Origin: Chloroflexota bacterium
GTDB lineage: Bacteria > Chloroflexota > Limnocylindria > QHBO01
Direction: 5' to 3'
Assembly (NCBI GenBank): GCA_025699005.1
Contig: JAILWI010000001.1
Coordinates: 558,001-622,000, forward strand
DNA length: 64,000 nucleotides
A program made the translations under genes and the position numbers. Positions 50,359-59,074 of the stretch are shown piece after piece. Each line of letters begins with the position of its first letter. Positions within the stretch are counted from its first letter, which is position 1. The notes below the pieces were generated by a model. The model saw only the letters and a list, made by a program, of their open reading frames with translations. It did no database searches and was not told the DNA's origin.

Positions 50359-50931
50359 TCAGGAGCGGCCGAGAACCTCGTACTCGCTCTGGACCAGGCC
50401 GGACGGAAAGGCGTCCGTACGTACGTGCCGCAGGCGAATGTCGGATGGCAGCTCGCCGAAGAGCGGCTTCCCCGCACCGAGGAGGATCGGGATGCGGGTG
50501 ACGATCAGGCGCTCGATCAGGCCGGCCGCCAGGAACCGCTGGATCGTCTGACCGCCGTCGACGTAGGCATGCCGGAACCCGCGCGCAGTTAGCTGCTCGA
50601 CGAGGTCGGCAGGCGATGCGGTGCTGGCCTCCACGCTCGGGGCCAGGTGCTCGGGGATCGCGAGCGGGCGCGAGCTGAGGACGATGGCCGGCGTCGAGCC
50701 ATACGGCCAACCGCCGAAGGTCAGCACCTTCTCATAGGTGCCGCGGCCCATCACCAGCACGTCCACCGTCCTGAAGAAGGCCGCGTAGCCGTAATCCTCC
50801 GACGGGTCCTTTGCCGATGCGTCACCGGCGTCGAGCCAGTCGATGTCCCCGTTCTCCCGCGCGATGAAGCCGTCGAGGCTCGTGGCGATGTAGACGGACG
50901 CGCGCAGGCGCGGTGCTTCGTTCGTGGTCAC
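50359..50931 (-). CDS. Dihydrofolate reductase-like (RibD C-terminal) protein
   Basis: 190 aa. VYIATSLDGFIARENGDIDWL, VLVMGRGTYEKVL, then HAYVDGGQTIQRFLAAGLIERL and ITRIPILLGAGKPLFG are the RibD C-terminal/DHFR-like motifs binding NADPH. Probably a small-molecule reductase. Monocistronic; ends at a hairpin. Confidence 0.88.
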   Translation of the reverse strand: MTTNEAPRLRASVYIATSLDGFIARENGDIDWLDAGDASAKDPSEDYGYAAFFRTVDVLVMGRGTYEKVLTFGGWPYGSTPAIVLSSRPLAIPEHLAPSVEASTASPADLVEQLTARGFRHAYVDGGQTIQRFLAAGLIERLIVTRIPILLGAGKPLFGELPSDIRLRHVRTDAFPSGLVQSEYEVLGRS

Positions 50932-51019
50932 CGGGTGAGCCTACGCCCGGGCTCGACCTCATCGCGAGGTCGGTGTGACCGGTCGGTGTCGCGACGTTTG
51001 ACCGATGCCGGCCGCAGGA

Positions 51020-52051
51020 TCAGGCCCCTCGCGCGATTTCCGCGAGCCATCGGCGATAGTCGATCGAGACGCGATCGACGCCACGGATGTGGAGCTCCTG
51101 GGTTAGGTCGATCGGCAGCTCCTCGGGGCGCTGCGACTCGACGACCACGCGGTCCTGCTCGAGGATCGCCTGCTGGAAGTCCACGAAGCCCTGGTCCTCG
51201 GAAGGATCGAGCTGGTAGTTGCGCGCGTTCCAGGTGAACGAGCGTGTTCGCTTGGCGCCGACGGGGGACGTGGCGAGGAACAGGACGAAGTGGCGCCCAT
51301 CGGGGAGCGGCTGGTCGAGGTGGACGCTGAAGGGCATCGAGAGCGTGTACACCGATGGCTGGCGCTGGACCTTTCCATCGGCGACATCGGCCTTGAGCGG
51401 ATTCGCCGGCTCCTCGACGCCGAGCTCGAAACGCAGGGTCGTCGCGTTGCGTGTCACCTCGTGATCGGGGATCTCGGGTCGCGACCGGTCGCCCAGGATG
51501 CCCTCGTGAACCCACGGAAAGTGGCTGAAATCGACGAAGTTCTCGATCCGTCGGGCGGCGCTGCATGCCCAGTCGTAGCTGGGGATCTTGATGAGCCGGT
51601 ACGCCCCATCCTCGTACTCCGGGAACTCGGGGATCGGCATCGCCGGCTCGCCCTCGGACAGGCAGACCCAGATCAGCCCGTGCCGCTCCGCCGCGCGGTA
51701 CCTGACGAGCCGCGCCTTGCGCGGGATGTTGTCACCGTGCGTCGCCGGAATCCGGGTGCAGATGCCGTCGCGGTCGTAGGTCCAGCCGTGGTACGCGCAG
51801 ACGAGCTGCTCGTCGACGACCCAACCGAGCGACAGCGCGGTCCCACGGTGCACGCACAGGTCGCGGAATGCGGCGACGCCGTCGCCAAGTCGCACGACGA
51901 CGATCGGCTCGTCGAGGAGCGTCGCGCCCACGGGTCCATCCGCCAGCTCATCGGCCCACAGCACCGGATGCCAGAAATGGCGCAGGGCCTCGAACAGCCG
52001 TGCTTCGCCGGCCTGGTCCAGTGCGTTCTCGGGCATGGGGTGGGCGTCCAT
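51020..52051 (-). CDS. Rieske non-haem iron oxygenase, ring-hydroxylating type
   Basis: 343 aa from ATG 52051. Rieske 2Fe-2S ligands are CVH (66-68) and CAYHGW (85-90). The mononuclear iron site lies in NFVDFSHFPWVHEGILGD (Asp-His-His pattern). Single-component length and C-terminal domain resemble phenoxybenzoate, pheophorbide or steroid-type oxygenases. Reductase partner not encoded here. The open frame upstream has no family support. Confidence 0.9.
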   Translation of the reverse strand: MDAHPMPENALDQAGEARLFEALRHFWHPVLWADELADGPVGATLLDEPIVVVRLGDGVAAFRDLCVHRGTALSLGWVVDEQLVCAYHGWTYDRDGICTRIPATHGDNIPRKARLVRYRAAERHGLIWVCLSEGEPAMPIPEFPEYEDGAYRLIKIPSYDWACSAARRIENFVDFSHFPWVHEGILGDRSRPEIPDHEVTRNATTLRFELGVEEPANPLKADVADGKVQRQPSVYTLSMPFSVHLDQPLPDGRHFVLFLATSPVGAKRTRSFTWNARNYQLDPSEDQGFVDFQQAILEQDRVVVESQRPEELPIDLTQELHIRGVDRVSIDYRRWLAEIARGA

Positions 52052-52178
52052 CGTCCGACGGTAGCAAACCGCGCGAGACGGCTCGAAGCAAGTGCGACGG
52101 CCGCCAGGGCACCCCTTGCCCATCCGCCCTGAACGGACGAGACTGCCATGACTCGTAGCTGGGCAGGACACAGGGGCC

Positions 52179-52397
52179 ATGAATCTCGCCGACGGCTGGC
52201 TTCCGTTCCTGGTGCTGGCCCTGGCAATCATGGGGTGGCGGCGGATCCGGCGCGGGCGCGGACGGCCGAGGGGTGTCGCGGGTCCGCTGCCCGATGTCGC
52301 CGATGCGCCTGCCGATGCGCAGCCGATGTTGACGCCTCGCCTGGACGACAATGGCCTGGCCACGTTCACGATGGTCGTGCCCCGCCGCCGACGCTGA
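52179..52397 (+). CDS. Small single-pass membrane protein
   Basis: 72 aa. One N-terminal helix (WLPFLVLALAIMGW), a basic stop-transfer (RRIRRGRGRPRG) and a cytoplasmic tail. No family recognised; codon pattern is normal for the window. Confidence 0.5.
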   Translation: MNLADGWLPFLVLALAIMGWRRIRRGRGRPRGVAGPLPDVADAPADAQPMLTPRLDDNGLATFTMVVPRRRR

Positions 52398-52481
52398 CCC
52401 TCGGCCACCACCCGCTCCCGTCAGCCGCCCTCCCGTTCCGCCGCGACGCTGGGGCCTCCCCCGATTCCTCCCTCAGACCCC

Positions 52482-52511
52482 TTGACGTTCACTATGAACT
52501 CAGTTTATAGT
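52482..52511 (+). promoter_or_regulatory. PadR promoter with palindromic operator
   Basis: TTGACG (52482-52487), 18 bp, TATAGT (52506-52511). ACTATGAACT/AGTTTATAGT (52491-52511) is a 21-bp dyad with one mismatch. Predicted start at about 52518, ATG at 52519: leaderless and autorepressed by PadR. Confidence 0.75.
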
Positions 52512-52518
52512 CGCGCCG

Positions 52519-53061
52519 ATGAGCATTCAGCACGCCGTTCTGGGCCTCCTCCAGGAGGGACCCAGGCACGGCTACGATCTCAAGCATCTGGTGGATCGGT
52601 ATTTCGCCCCGGACCGGCCGGTGGCGTTCGCGCAGATCTACGCGACGCTCGCCCGGCTCGAGTCGCGGGGGCGCGTGGCGCTCGACGCGGTCGAACGGGC
52701 CGAGGGGCCAGATCGGCGACGCTACGCGATCACCGAGGACGGCCGCCACGAGCTCGTTCGATGGCTGGACGAGCCGCTCGCACCGGAACCGCACCTCCAG
52801 GCCGCCCTGTTCACCAAGGTGGTGCTGGCAATCCTGTCAGGTCGCGATGTCACGGCGATCGTGGACTCGGAGCGCCATGCGCACCTGGCGCGCATGCGTG
52901 AGCTGACTGCTCTCCGGCGATCGGCCCCGGTGCCGATCGGCCTGCTCGCCGACTACGCCCTGTTTCATCTCGAGGCCGATCTGCGCTGGCTGGAGCTGAC
53001 GGCCGCGCGTGTCGACGACCTGCGAACGAACCTCAAGCTCTCCACCGAGGACCATCCATGA
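52519..53061 (+). CDS. PadR-family transcriptional regulator
   Basis: 180 aa. AVLGLLQEGPRHGYDLKHLV, then FAQIYATLARLESRGRVALDAVE and RRRYAITEDGRHEL form the PadR winged helix; the C-terminal 90 residues (Vir-like, LHLEAD) give dimerisation. Controls the exporter operon encoded downstream, overlapping it by 4 bp; ligand unknown, often the exported drug. Confidence 0.93.
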   Translation: MSIQHAVLGLLQEGPRHGYDLKHLVDRYFAPDRPVAFAQIYATLARLESRGRVALDAVERAEGPDRRRYAITEDGRHELVRWLDEPLAPEPHLQAALFTKVVLAILSGRDVTAIVDSERHAHLARMRELTALRRSAPVPIGLLADYALFHLEADLRWLELTAARVDDLRTNLKLSTEDHP

Positions 53062-53780
53062 CCACCTATCTCGCGGCCGCACCCACCCCCGTGGAGCGGG
53101 CTGCACCGGCGCCGATCCTCGTCGCCACCGACCTGAAGAAGAGATTCGGACGCACGGAGGCGCTGCGCGGAATCGACGTGACGATCGGCCGCGGCGAGAT
53201 CGTGGCCGTCATGGGTCCCAGCGGATCGGGCAAGTCGACCCTGCTCCACTGCCTCGCCGGCATCCTGCGGCCCGACGCGGGAACGGTGGAGCTCGAGGGG
53301 CGGAGGATCGACACGCTCGGCGAGACGGAGCGCAGCAAGCTGCGGAGGTCGTCGTTCGGTTTCGTCTTCCAGTTCGGCCAGCTCGTCCCGGAGCTCACCG
53401 CCCTCGAGAATGTCGCGCTTCCCCTCCTTCTCGACGGGGTGAGCCGATCCGATGCGGAGGCGCGCGCGGCAGACTGGTTCCCGTCGCTGGGCATCGAGGG
53501 GTTGGAGCACCGGCGCCCCGGGGACATGTCCGGGGGACAGTCGCAGCGCGTGGCGGTGGCGCGGGCGCTCGTGACCGGCCCGACCGTCGTCTTCGCCGAC
53601 GAGCCCACCGGCTCGCTCGACTCGCTCGCCGGTGAGCAGGTGATGGAGCTGCTCTCGGCGGCAGTCGCCAGCTCCGAAACGACCGTGGTCGTCGTCACGC
53701 ACGAGGCGCGGGTCGCTGCCTACGCCCATCGCGAGATCGTCGTCCGCGACGGCCGCATCAGCGGCGTGGTGGCGGCGTGA
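53058..53780 (+). CDS. MacB/LolD-type ABC transporter ATPase
   Basis: 240 aa. Walker A GPSGSGKST, Q-loop FVFQFGQLVPELTALENVALPLL, signature MSGGQSQRVAVARAL, Walker B VVFADEPTGSLDSL and H-loop VVVTHEARVAA. Partner of the FtsX-like permease that follows; the pair belongs to the LolCDE/MacB mechanotransmission family. The permease gene starts within the stop codon. Confidence 0.94.
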   Translation: MTTYLAAAPTPVERAAPAPILVATDLKKRFGRTEALRGIDVTIGRGEIVAVMGPSGSGKSTLLHCLAGILRPDAGTVELEGRRIDTLGETERSKLRRSSFGFVFQFGQLVPELTALENVALPLLLDGVSRSDAEARAADWFPSLGIEGLEHRRPGDMSGGQSQRVAVARALVTGPTVVFADEPTGSLDSLAGEQVMELLSAAVASSETTVVVVTHEARVAAYAHREIVVRDGRISGVVAA

Positions 53781-56065
53781 TCGGCCTCGGGATTCGCCTG
53801 GCACTGTCCGGTGGTCGCGGCGCGATCGTCGGACTGGGGCTGACGTCGCTCGCCGTCGCGATCGGCACCGCGGTGCTCCTCTTCGCCCTCTCGTTCGCAC
53901 CGGCCCTGGCCGATCGCGACGCCCGGACCGCGTGGCGCGACAACCTCCGTCCGACCACCGATGCGGTCGACGCAACGCTCGTGCTGCGGATCGAGGACCG
54001 CGTCGATGACCAGCTCCTCACCCGCATCCACGTGGCACCCGACGGAGATCCGGCCGCTGCACCGGTCCCCGCGGGCCTGCCGTCCCTGCCGGAGGTGGGG
54101 GAGGCGTACGTGTCGCCGGCCCTCGCGCGCCTCATGGGCGACCTCCCGAGCGACCAGCTCGCCGATCGAATCGGGCGCGTGGCCGGGTCGGTCCCGGATG
54201 CATACCTGGCTTCTCCCGACGAGCTCGTCGCGGTCATCGGTACGGAGCCCGAGGTGCTTCGGGCGCGCGAGCCATACGCGGTGACGGCATTCGAGACCGA
54301 TGCGCTCGCGCTTGAACTGCCGCTCATCGGCGTGCTGATCCTGGCCCTGGCGGCCATCGGCGCGCTCGCGCCGGTCGCCGTGTTCGTCGCCACGGCCACG
54401 CGCCTCTCCGCGGCGCGGCGGGAGATGCGGCTCGCGGCCCTGCGCCTCGTCGGGGCGACACCCGGGCAGATCGCCCGGCTGGCCGTCGTCGAGGCGCTGG
54501 TCGTCACATCGATCGGTTCGCTCGCCGGCATCGTCCTGTTCCTCGTCAGCCGCCCGTTGGTGGCCAGGATCCCGCTCGACGCAACGACCTGGTGGATCTC
54601 GTCGATCTCGCCGCCGATGGCTGCTGCGGTCGTGATGCTGCTGGCCGTACAGGTGGTCGGCGCGATCGCGGCACTGGCCTCGATGCGCCGCCTGGTCATC
54701 ACGCCGCTCGGCGTTCAGCGGCGCGCCGCCCCCTCGCGGCCCGCGGCATGGCGGATCATTCCCCTCGGTCTCTCGCTGGCGGCGCTTGCCGCATCCGTGG
54801 CCCTGTTCCGCGATCCCGGACTGTCCGAGGTGGAACGGGTGGGGATGATCGGCGGGGCGTTTGCCGCCGTGATCGGCGCGATCGCATTCGCCGGGCCGTG
54901 GCTCACGGTCGTCGTGGGATCGGTGCTCCATCGGGTTGCGCGCGGTGCGGCAGCGCTGTTGGCGGCCCGGCGGCTATCGGACGAGCCGCGCGGCTCGTTC
55001 GGCGCGATCGCGGGGGTGATCATGGCGGTCTTCGTTGCGAGCGCGTTCTTCACGTTCACGGCGTTCGCACGCCTCCAGGCGGGGAGCGACGTCGACCCGC
55101 TCCTGCGGGAGGGCGGGATCATGGCGTACCCGACGGGCGGCTCATCGCTCCCGTCAGGGATCGCCGAGACCGTCGGTGAGCTGGACGGCGTGATCATGGC
55201 CGTCGAAGTGCGCAGCGTGGCGCTTCTGGAAGATGGCGAGTTCGCGACGGACTACGGCTGGGTCGCGTCCTGTCCGGACCTCGTCGAGGTGCTCGGTCTT
55301 GTGGGCGCGTCCTGCGCTGCTGACGGCGTCAACCTCCTCGGCTCGGCCGATCTCGGTGGAACCTACGATGTGATCCCGGCCACGGCGCCCAGCGCGGGGA
55401 CCGCACCCCGGCTCGGGGTCGAGATTCGACCGGACCCGAGCCGTGCGCTGCTCGAGCTTCCCGCGGACACGAGGGCGTATGTCCCGGCGTTCCTCCTCGA
55501 TCCCTCCGCGTTCGCCGAGCCGGCCGGCGTGGAGCGTCTGCCGGCCGACGTGCTGTACGTCGGAACCGACGGATCCGCCGCGGTCGGTGAGCGAGTTCGC
55601 ACCGCGGTCGTGGCGGCGGCTCCCGATGCCACCGTTCGACTCGAATCCGAGCGCGTCGCCGCAGACTCGCAGTTCGCCGAGATCGGCCGGATCGTGGGCC
55701 TCGGCCTGATCGGCACCCTGACGCTTGCCGGCTGCAGTCTCGCCGTCGCCGTTACGACGGCCACGCTCGAGCGCCGACGACAGTTCGTGCTGCTCCGAAG
55801 TGCCGGCATGGCGGTCGGCACGCTGCGGTCGATGATCCTCCTCCAGGCCGGCGTGCCGCTGGCTGCGGTCGCGATCGCGAGCGCGCTGCTGGGCGCCCTC
55901 GTCGGCTCGGGCATCCTGTTCGTCACGAGTGGTGTTCTCGTGCTGCCGGACGCCACCGTCGTCATCGTCATCGGCCTGAGCATCGCCGTCGCGATGGCGG
56001 TGGTTGCGATGACGCTGCCCCCGCTCGAGCGCATGACGCGGCCGACCTCGCTGCGTCACGAGTAG
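53777..56065 (+). CDS. FtsX-like ABC permease (MacB type)
   Basis: 762 aa, GTG start. Two FtsX-type modules: helices near residues 10-35, 180-210, 230-260 and 280-310, then a second set from about 405 to 425 and three helices at the end (IVGLGLIGTLTLAGCSLAVAV; RSMILLQAGVPLAAV; VIVIGLSIAVAMAVVAM). The large extracellular domain sits between. Together with the ATPase it probably expels a drug or peptide or transfers envelope lipids; PadR control suggests drug response. Confidence 0.9.
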   Translation: MIGLGIRLALSGGRGAIVGLGLTSLAVAIGTAVLLFALSFAPALADRDARTAWRDNLRPTTDAVDATLVLRIEDRVDDQLLTRIHVAPDGDPAAAPVPAGLPSLPEVGEAYVSPALARLMGDLPSDQLADRIGRVAGSVPDAYLASPDELVAVIGTEPEVLRAREPYAVTAFETDALALELPLIGVLILALAAIGALAPVAVFVATATRLSAARREMRLAALRLVGATPGQIARLAVVEALVVTSIGSLAGIVLFLVSRPLVARIPLDATTWWISSISPPMAAAVVMLLAVQVVGAIAALASMRRLVITPLGVQRRAAPSRPAAWRIIPLGLSLAALAASVALFRDPGLSEVERVGMIGGAFAAVIGAIAFAGPWLTVVVGSVLHRVARGAAALLAARRLSDEPRGSFGAIAGVIMAVFVASAFFTFTAFARLQAGSDVDPLLREGGIMAYPTGGSSLPSGIAETVGELDGVIMAVEVRSVALLEDGEFATDYGWVASCPDLVEVLGLVGASCAADGVNLLGSADLGGTYDVIPATAPSAGTAPRLGVEIRPDPSRALLELPADTRAYVPAFLLDPSAFAEPAGVERLPADVLYVGTDGSAAVGERVRTAVVAAAPDATVRLESERVAADSQFAEIGRIVGLGLIGTLTLAGCSLAVAVTTATLERRRQFVLLRSAGMAVGTLRSMILLQAGVPLAAVAIASALLGALVGSGILFVTSGVLVLPDATVVIVIGLSIAVAMAVVAMTLPPLERMTRPTSLRHE

Positions 56066-56148
56066 ACACCGCGGCGTGCGCGGGCAGCACGGCCTTGTGG
56101 CCGCACCGGCTCGGACGTTCGGTGCCAACGTGAAACCGCATGGAGCAG

Positions 56149-56607
56149 CTAGCGCGGGGGCGTTCTCGTCGCGGGATGCGGGCGCCCGTTCGGCGCGAGC
56201 ACCGCTTCGATTCGAGAGCGATATCGAATGCCTGACGAGTGGCGGCTCAGCCAGCGCAGATAGTCAGGGTCGTGGCGTGCGAGCTCGCCGATGGTCCAAC
56301 CGCTGTAGCGCCCGAAGGTGATGAGGTCCGGACGGGCGGGTGCCGGTGCTTCGGGCTCGACCCGCACGGCGACCACGGTCGCGTGCCGAGCGACCTGTCC
56401 GCGTGCCCGGTCGTACAGGTCACGGAGTTCAGGTGTGCGGACACGTGCGAACGCGATGTTGAGCTCGGCCATACGGTGGGTGGCGACCGGCGACGGATCT
56501 CGATCGGGATGGTAGAGCGAGGCGAGAGCTCGGTACGCTGCCTGGATCACCAGGGCGTGCGCATCCGGCTGCACCTGGAGCACCTCATATGCATCCCGTT
56601 CGGTCAT
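56149..56607 (-). CDS. J-domain protein with C-terminal DUF3820-like module
   Basis: 152 aa. N-terminal J domain (YEVLQVQPDAHALVIQAAYR, LASLYHPDRD with the HPD tripeptide) and C-terminal FGRYSGWTIGELARHDPDYLRWL, a pattern found in putative exonuclease-associated DUF3820 domains. Linker is proline/glutamate-rich. Possibly recruits Hsp70 to a nucleic-acid-linked target; function unknown. Confidence 0.78.
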   Translation of the reverse strand: MTERDAYEVLQVQPDAHALVIQAAYRALASLYHPDRDPSPVATHRMAELNIAFARVRTPELRDLYDRARGQVARHATVVAVRVEPEAPAPARPDLITFGRYSGWTIGELARHDPDYLRWLSRHSSGIRYRSRIEAVLAPNGRPHPATRTPPR

Positions 56608-56759
56608 GCCCGTGTCCTTCGGCGTTGGATCGTCCGCGGAGGCAACCGGGCAGCGGATCCTCGCGAGAGATCGAACGGTACGGTGTGGTGCGGCGATGTG
56701 ACATCCGTGATTCCACGGATGGCAGCACGGAACCGGCGGTCCGTGGATGCATGTCGCGA

Positions 56760-57026
56760 TCAGGCGGAGCGCATGATCTCGGCACTGACTCCGAGCAGCC
56801 GCGGATCGGCCATGAGCGCCGATGCGGCGCGTGTGCCGAGTGTTCCGAGCGCGGCCGCCAGGGCGGCGCGCGGCGTGGCGCCGATGCCGACCTCGGGCTC
56901 ATCGGCGAACTCGGCGACGGCCAGCCAGCGGCCATCGAGCTGGCGGAGCCGGATGCCGACCTCGATTCCGAGGTCGGCCGACCCGATGCGGGCGTTGACG
57001 CTGACGAGGCGCGGCTGAGGTTGCAT
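56760..57026 (-). CDS. Small protein of unknown function
   Basis: 88 aa. VSVNARIGSADLGIEVGIRLRQLDGRW and a C-terminal hydrophobic helix (ALAAALGTLGTRAASALM). No family recognised. Orphan gene with 43 bp to the next minus-strand gene. The 150-bp gap on the other side is empty. Confidence 0.5.
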   Translation of the reverse strand: MQPQPRLVSVNARIGSADLGIEVGIRLRQLDGRWLAVAEFADEPEVGIGATPRAALAAALGTLGTRAASALMADPRLLGVSAEIMRSA

Positions 57027-57069
57027 GCGACGATCCTCCGCTCGGATCGTGACAGCTCGGGGGTCGCGA

Positions 57070-57471
57070 TCAGCGCGCCTCGAGTGCCGCCGCCGTGTCG
57101 AAGAACGATTCCCAGCGTTGAATCTTCGAGTTGCCGACGGTCATGACGTGCACGAAACGCGTCGACCACTCCCGCCCGGTGGCACGCGCGCGCCCGCGAA
57201 AGTCACCCAGCACGACGACCACGTCGCCCTCCGAGACCATCGACGTCGGCGTGAAGTCGAGGATCTCCTCTGCCTCCTCGTGCGTGTCGAGGAACACGGT
57301 CAGAGCCTCGCGCCCGTGCCACTCGCCGCCGTAGTCGAGCAGGTCGGCGGCCGGATAGCGGACGACGACGTCATCGGCACAGAGGGCCACCATGGCATCG
57401 ACGTCATCGGCGTCCATGGCCGCATAGAACCGCTCGACGACCTGGCGAGCCGTTCCCCGGCCACCGCTCAT
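57070..57471 (-). CDS. SnoaL-like/NTF2-fold protein
   Basis: 133 aa. VERFYAAMDADDVDAMVALCADDVVVRYPAA, then EWHGREALTVFLD and the C-terminal FVHVMTVGNSKIQRWESFFD are the SnoaL/limonene epoxide hydrolase-like pattern. May be an isomerase, hydrolase or polyketide-ring cyclase-like enzyme. Overlaps the upstream VOC gene by 4 bp. Confidence 0.85.
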   Translation of the reverse strand: MSGGRGTARQVVERFYAAMDADDVDAMVALCADDVVVRYPAADLLDYGGEWHGREALTVFLDTHEEAEEILDFTPTSMVSEGDVVVVLGDFRGRARATGREWSTRFVHVMTVGNSKIQRWESFFDTAAALEAR

Positions 57472-57848
57472 GGTCCGCTCCCGTAGGGTCGCGTGATGAT
57501 CTCGAGGATGTGGCCGTCCGGGTCGTCGAAGTACACGCCGCGGCCACCGTCGTTCGTGTTGATCTCGCCGGCCAGACGGTGCCCGGGATCGGCCCAGTAG
57601 GGGATCTCCCGTTCCTGGATTCGTCCGAAGATCTCGTCGAACTCAGCTTCGGAGACGAGGAAGCAGTAGTGCTGGGGCGTGGGATCGGCGGCGTCGCGGT
57701 AGTCGAGCGTGACCTCGTTCGCGAGCTCCACGGCCATGAACGGACCCCAGGCCACCGCGGGCGGGAGCCCGAAGAGCTCGGTCAGGAACGCTGATGACGC
57801 CCGCTTGCTGCGGGCATGCACGATCGTGTGGTTGAGCTTGATGGTCAC
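57468..57848 (-). CDS. VOC-superfamily (glyoxalase-like) protein
   Basis: 126 aa. LNHTIVHARSKRASSAFLTELFGL at the start and GRGVYFDDPDGHILEII at the end are the conserved VOC motifs, with metal His near the N-terminus and Glu near the C-terminus. Probably a dioxygenase, glyoxalase or resistance protein; co-transcribed with the SnoaL-like gene. Confidence 0.88.
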   Translation of the reverse strand: MTIKLNHTIVHARSKRASSAFLTELFGLPPAVAWGPFMAVELANEVTLDYRDAADPTPQHYCFLVSEAEFDEIFGRIQEREIPYWADPGHRLAGEINTNDGGRGVYFDDPDGHILEIITRPYGSGP

Positions 57849-57881
57849 GGCTCGCGACGGACCGCGCCGATCGCCACCGCT

Positions 57882-57956
57882 CTACTTCGTCGCGGCGCCC
57901 TTCTTCTGCTTCTGCTTCTTGCCCTTGCTCTTGGAGCCGGGTCCCTTGTCGCCCAT
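57882..57956 (-). CDS. 24-aa Lys/Gly-rich small protein
   Basis: On the minus strand ATG 57956 starts MGDKGPGSK and continues with Lys/Gln-rich sequence ending GAATK before TAG at 57882. Very short, extremely basic, 33 bp upstream of the VOC gene on the same strand. A protein with this MGDKGPGSK start is widespread in bacterial genomes, as I recall; function unknown. No ribosome-binding site stands out. Confidence 0.55.
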   Translation of the reverse strand: MGDKGPGSKSKGKKQKQKKGAATK

Positions 57957-58029
57957 CGCGCAATGTCCTCCGCTGTCGCGGGGTCGGCGCCCATGCGTCG
58001 GCCTGCCAACCGTATCGTGCGCCGTTACG

Positions 58030-59010
58030 TCAAGGGATGGTGATGACGACCTTGCCCGCGGCCTGGAGCGTCTCCAGGTAGCGAAGGGCGTCGGGCGTCT
58101 CGGCTAGTGGGTAGCAGCGGTCGATGACCGGTCTGACCTTGCCCGACTCCACGAGCTCGTTCATGGCCAGGAGGTCCTCGCGCCTCGTCTCGGTCAGGTG
58201 GCCGATCAGCCTCTGGCCGCCCCGGCTGAGCAGCCGCGCGGCTACCAGCCGCACGATCGGCGCGATCCAGCGACCCTCCGGGGCGCCGACCACGACGAGC
58301 GTGCCCTCGTCGGCAAGCACGCGGCGCATTGTCCGCAGGGGCCGATCTGCGCCGATGTCGAGGATCAGGTCGAACTCATCGGAGCCGGCGGTGACATCGT
58401 CGCGGGTGTAGTCGATGACTCGATCGGCGCCCAGCGAGCTCACGAGGTCGACCTTCGCGGTGCTCGTCGTCGCGGTCACGATGGCGCCATCGGCCTTCGC
58501 GATCTGGACCGCGAACGTCCCGACGCCACCGCCGGCGCCGTGGACCAGGACCCTCGTGCCCGGTCGCACGCCACCCTTGTCCCGCAGCGCCTGCAGGGCG
58601 GTGACGCCGGCCGCGGGCAACGCGGCTGCCTGCTCGAACGACAGCGATGATGGCTTTGCGACCCACAGCCGCTCCGGGCCGCCCACGTACTCGGCGCAGG
58701 CGCGGCTCTTCTCGCCCCACACCTCGTCGCCCGGCCTGAGCGCCGTGACCCGGGAGCCCACGGCCTCGACCACGCCGGCGACATCGACCCCGGGCACGGT
58801 GCGCTTGGGCCGGCGGAGGCCCGCTGTCGCCCGAGCGATGTAGGGGGCCCCGCGCAGGAGATGCCAGTCGAGCGCGTTGAGCGAGACCGCTCGCACGCGC
58901 ACGAGGACGCCGTCGTCTCCGATGACCGGCATCGGCACCTGCTCCAGGCGAAGCTCGTCGGGAGATCCGTAGCGGCGGTAGACCATCGCCCGCATCGTGT
59001 CTCGGGTCAT
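58030..59010 (-). CDS. MDR-superfamily NAD(P)H-dependent oxidoreductase (zinc-free)
   Basis: 326 aa from ATG 59010, which follows GAGGAG; GTG 59037 lies inside the operator and is less likely. DELRLEQVPMPVIGDDGVLVRV, the VPGVDVAGVVEAVGSRV loop, ERLWVAKPSSLSFEQAAALPAAGVTA and the nucleotide-binding VLVHGAGGGVGTFAVQIAKA identify a quinone-reductase-like MDR without catalytic zinc ligands. Divergent from a TetR gene that very probably represses it. Confidence 0.9.
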   Translation of the reverse strand: MTRDTMRAMVYRRYGSPDELRLEQVPMPVIGDDGVLVRVRAVSLNALDWHLLRGAPYIARATAGLRRPKRTVPGVDVAGVVEAVGSRVTALRPGDEVWGEKSRACAEYVGGPERLWVAKPSSLSFEQAAALPAAGVTALQALRDKGGVRPGTRVLVHGAGGGVGTFAVQIAKADGAIVTATTSTAKVDLVSSLGADRVIDYTRDDVTAGSDEFDLILDIGADRPLRTMRRVLADEGTLVVVGAPEGRWIAPIVRLVAARLLSRGGQRLIGHLTETRREDLLAMNELVESGKVRPVIDRCYPLAETPDALRYLETLQAAGKVVITIP

Positions 59011-59032
59011 CGGCTCCTCGGTGGTTCGTTCG

Positions 59033-59072
59033 TACACTGTAAGACGCTAGTCGTACGGTGTAAGATTGTCAA
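59033..59072. promoter_or_regulatory. Shared TetR operator and divergent promoters
   Basis: TACACTGTAAGA (59033-59044) and TACGGTGTAAGA (59054-59065) are direct repeats, 10 of 12 identical, 21 bp apart. TAAGAT (59061-59066) can serve as the TetR -10, placing the start next to ATG 59075. TTGACA on the minus strand (59072-59067) fits the oxidoreductase. Confidence 0.7.
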
Positions 59073-59074
59073 CC

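Noticed and set aside
56239-57169. Overlapping frames opposite the J-domain and small protein genes
   Set aside because: Codon bias and motifs favour the minus-strand genes; the plus-strand products are Arg-rich and featureless.
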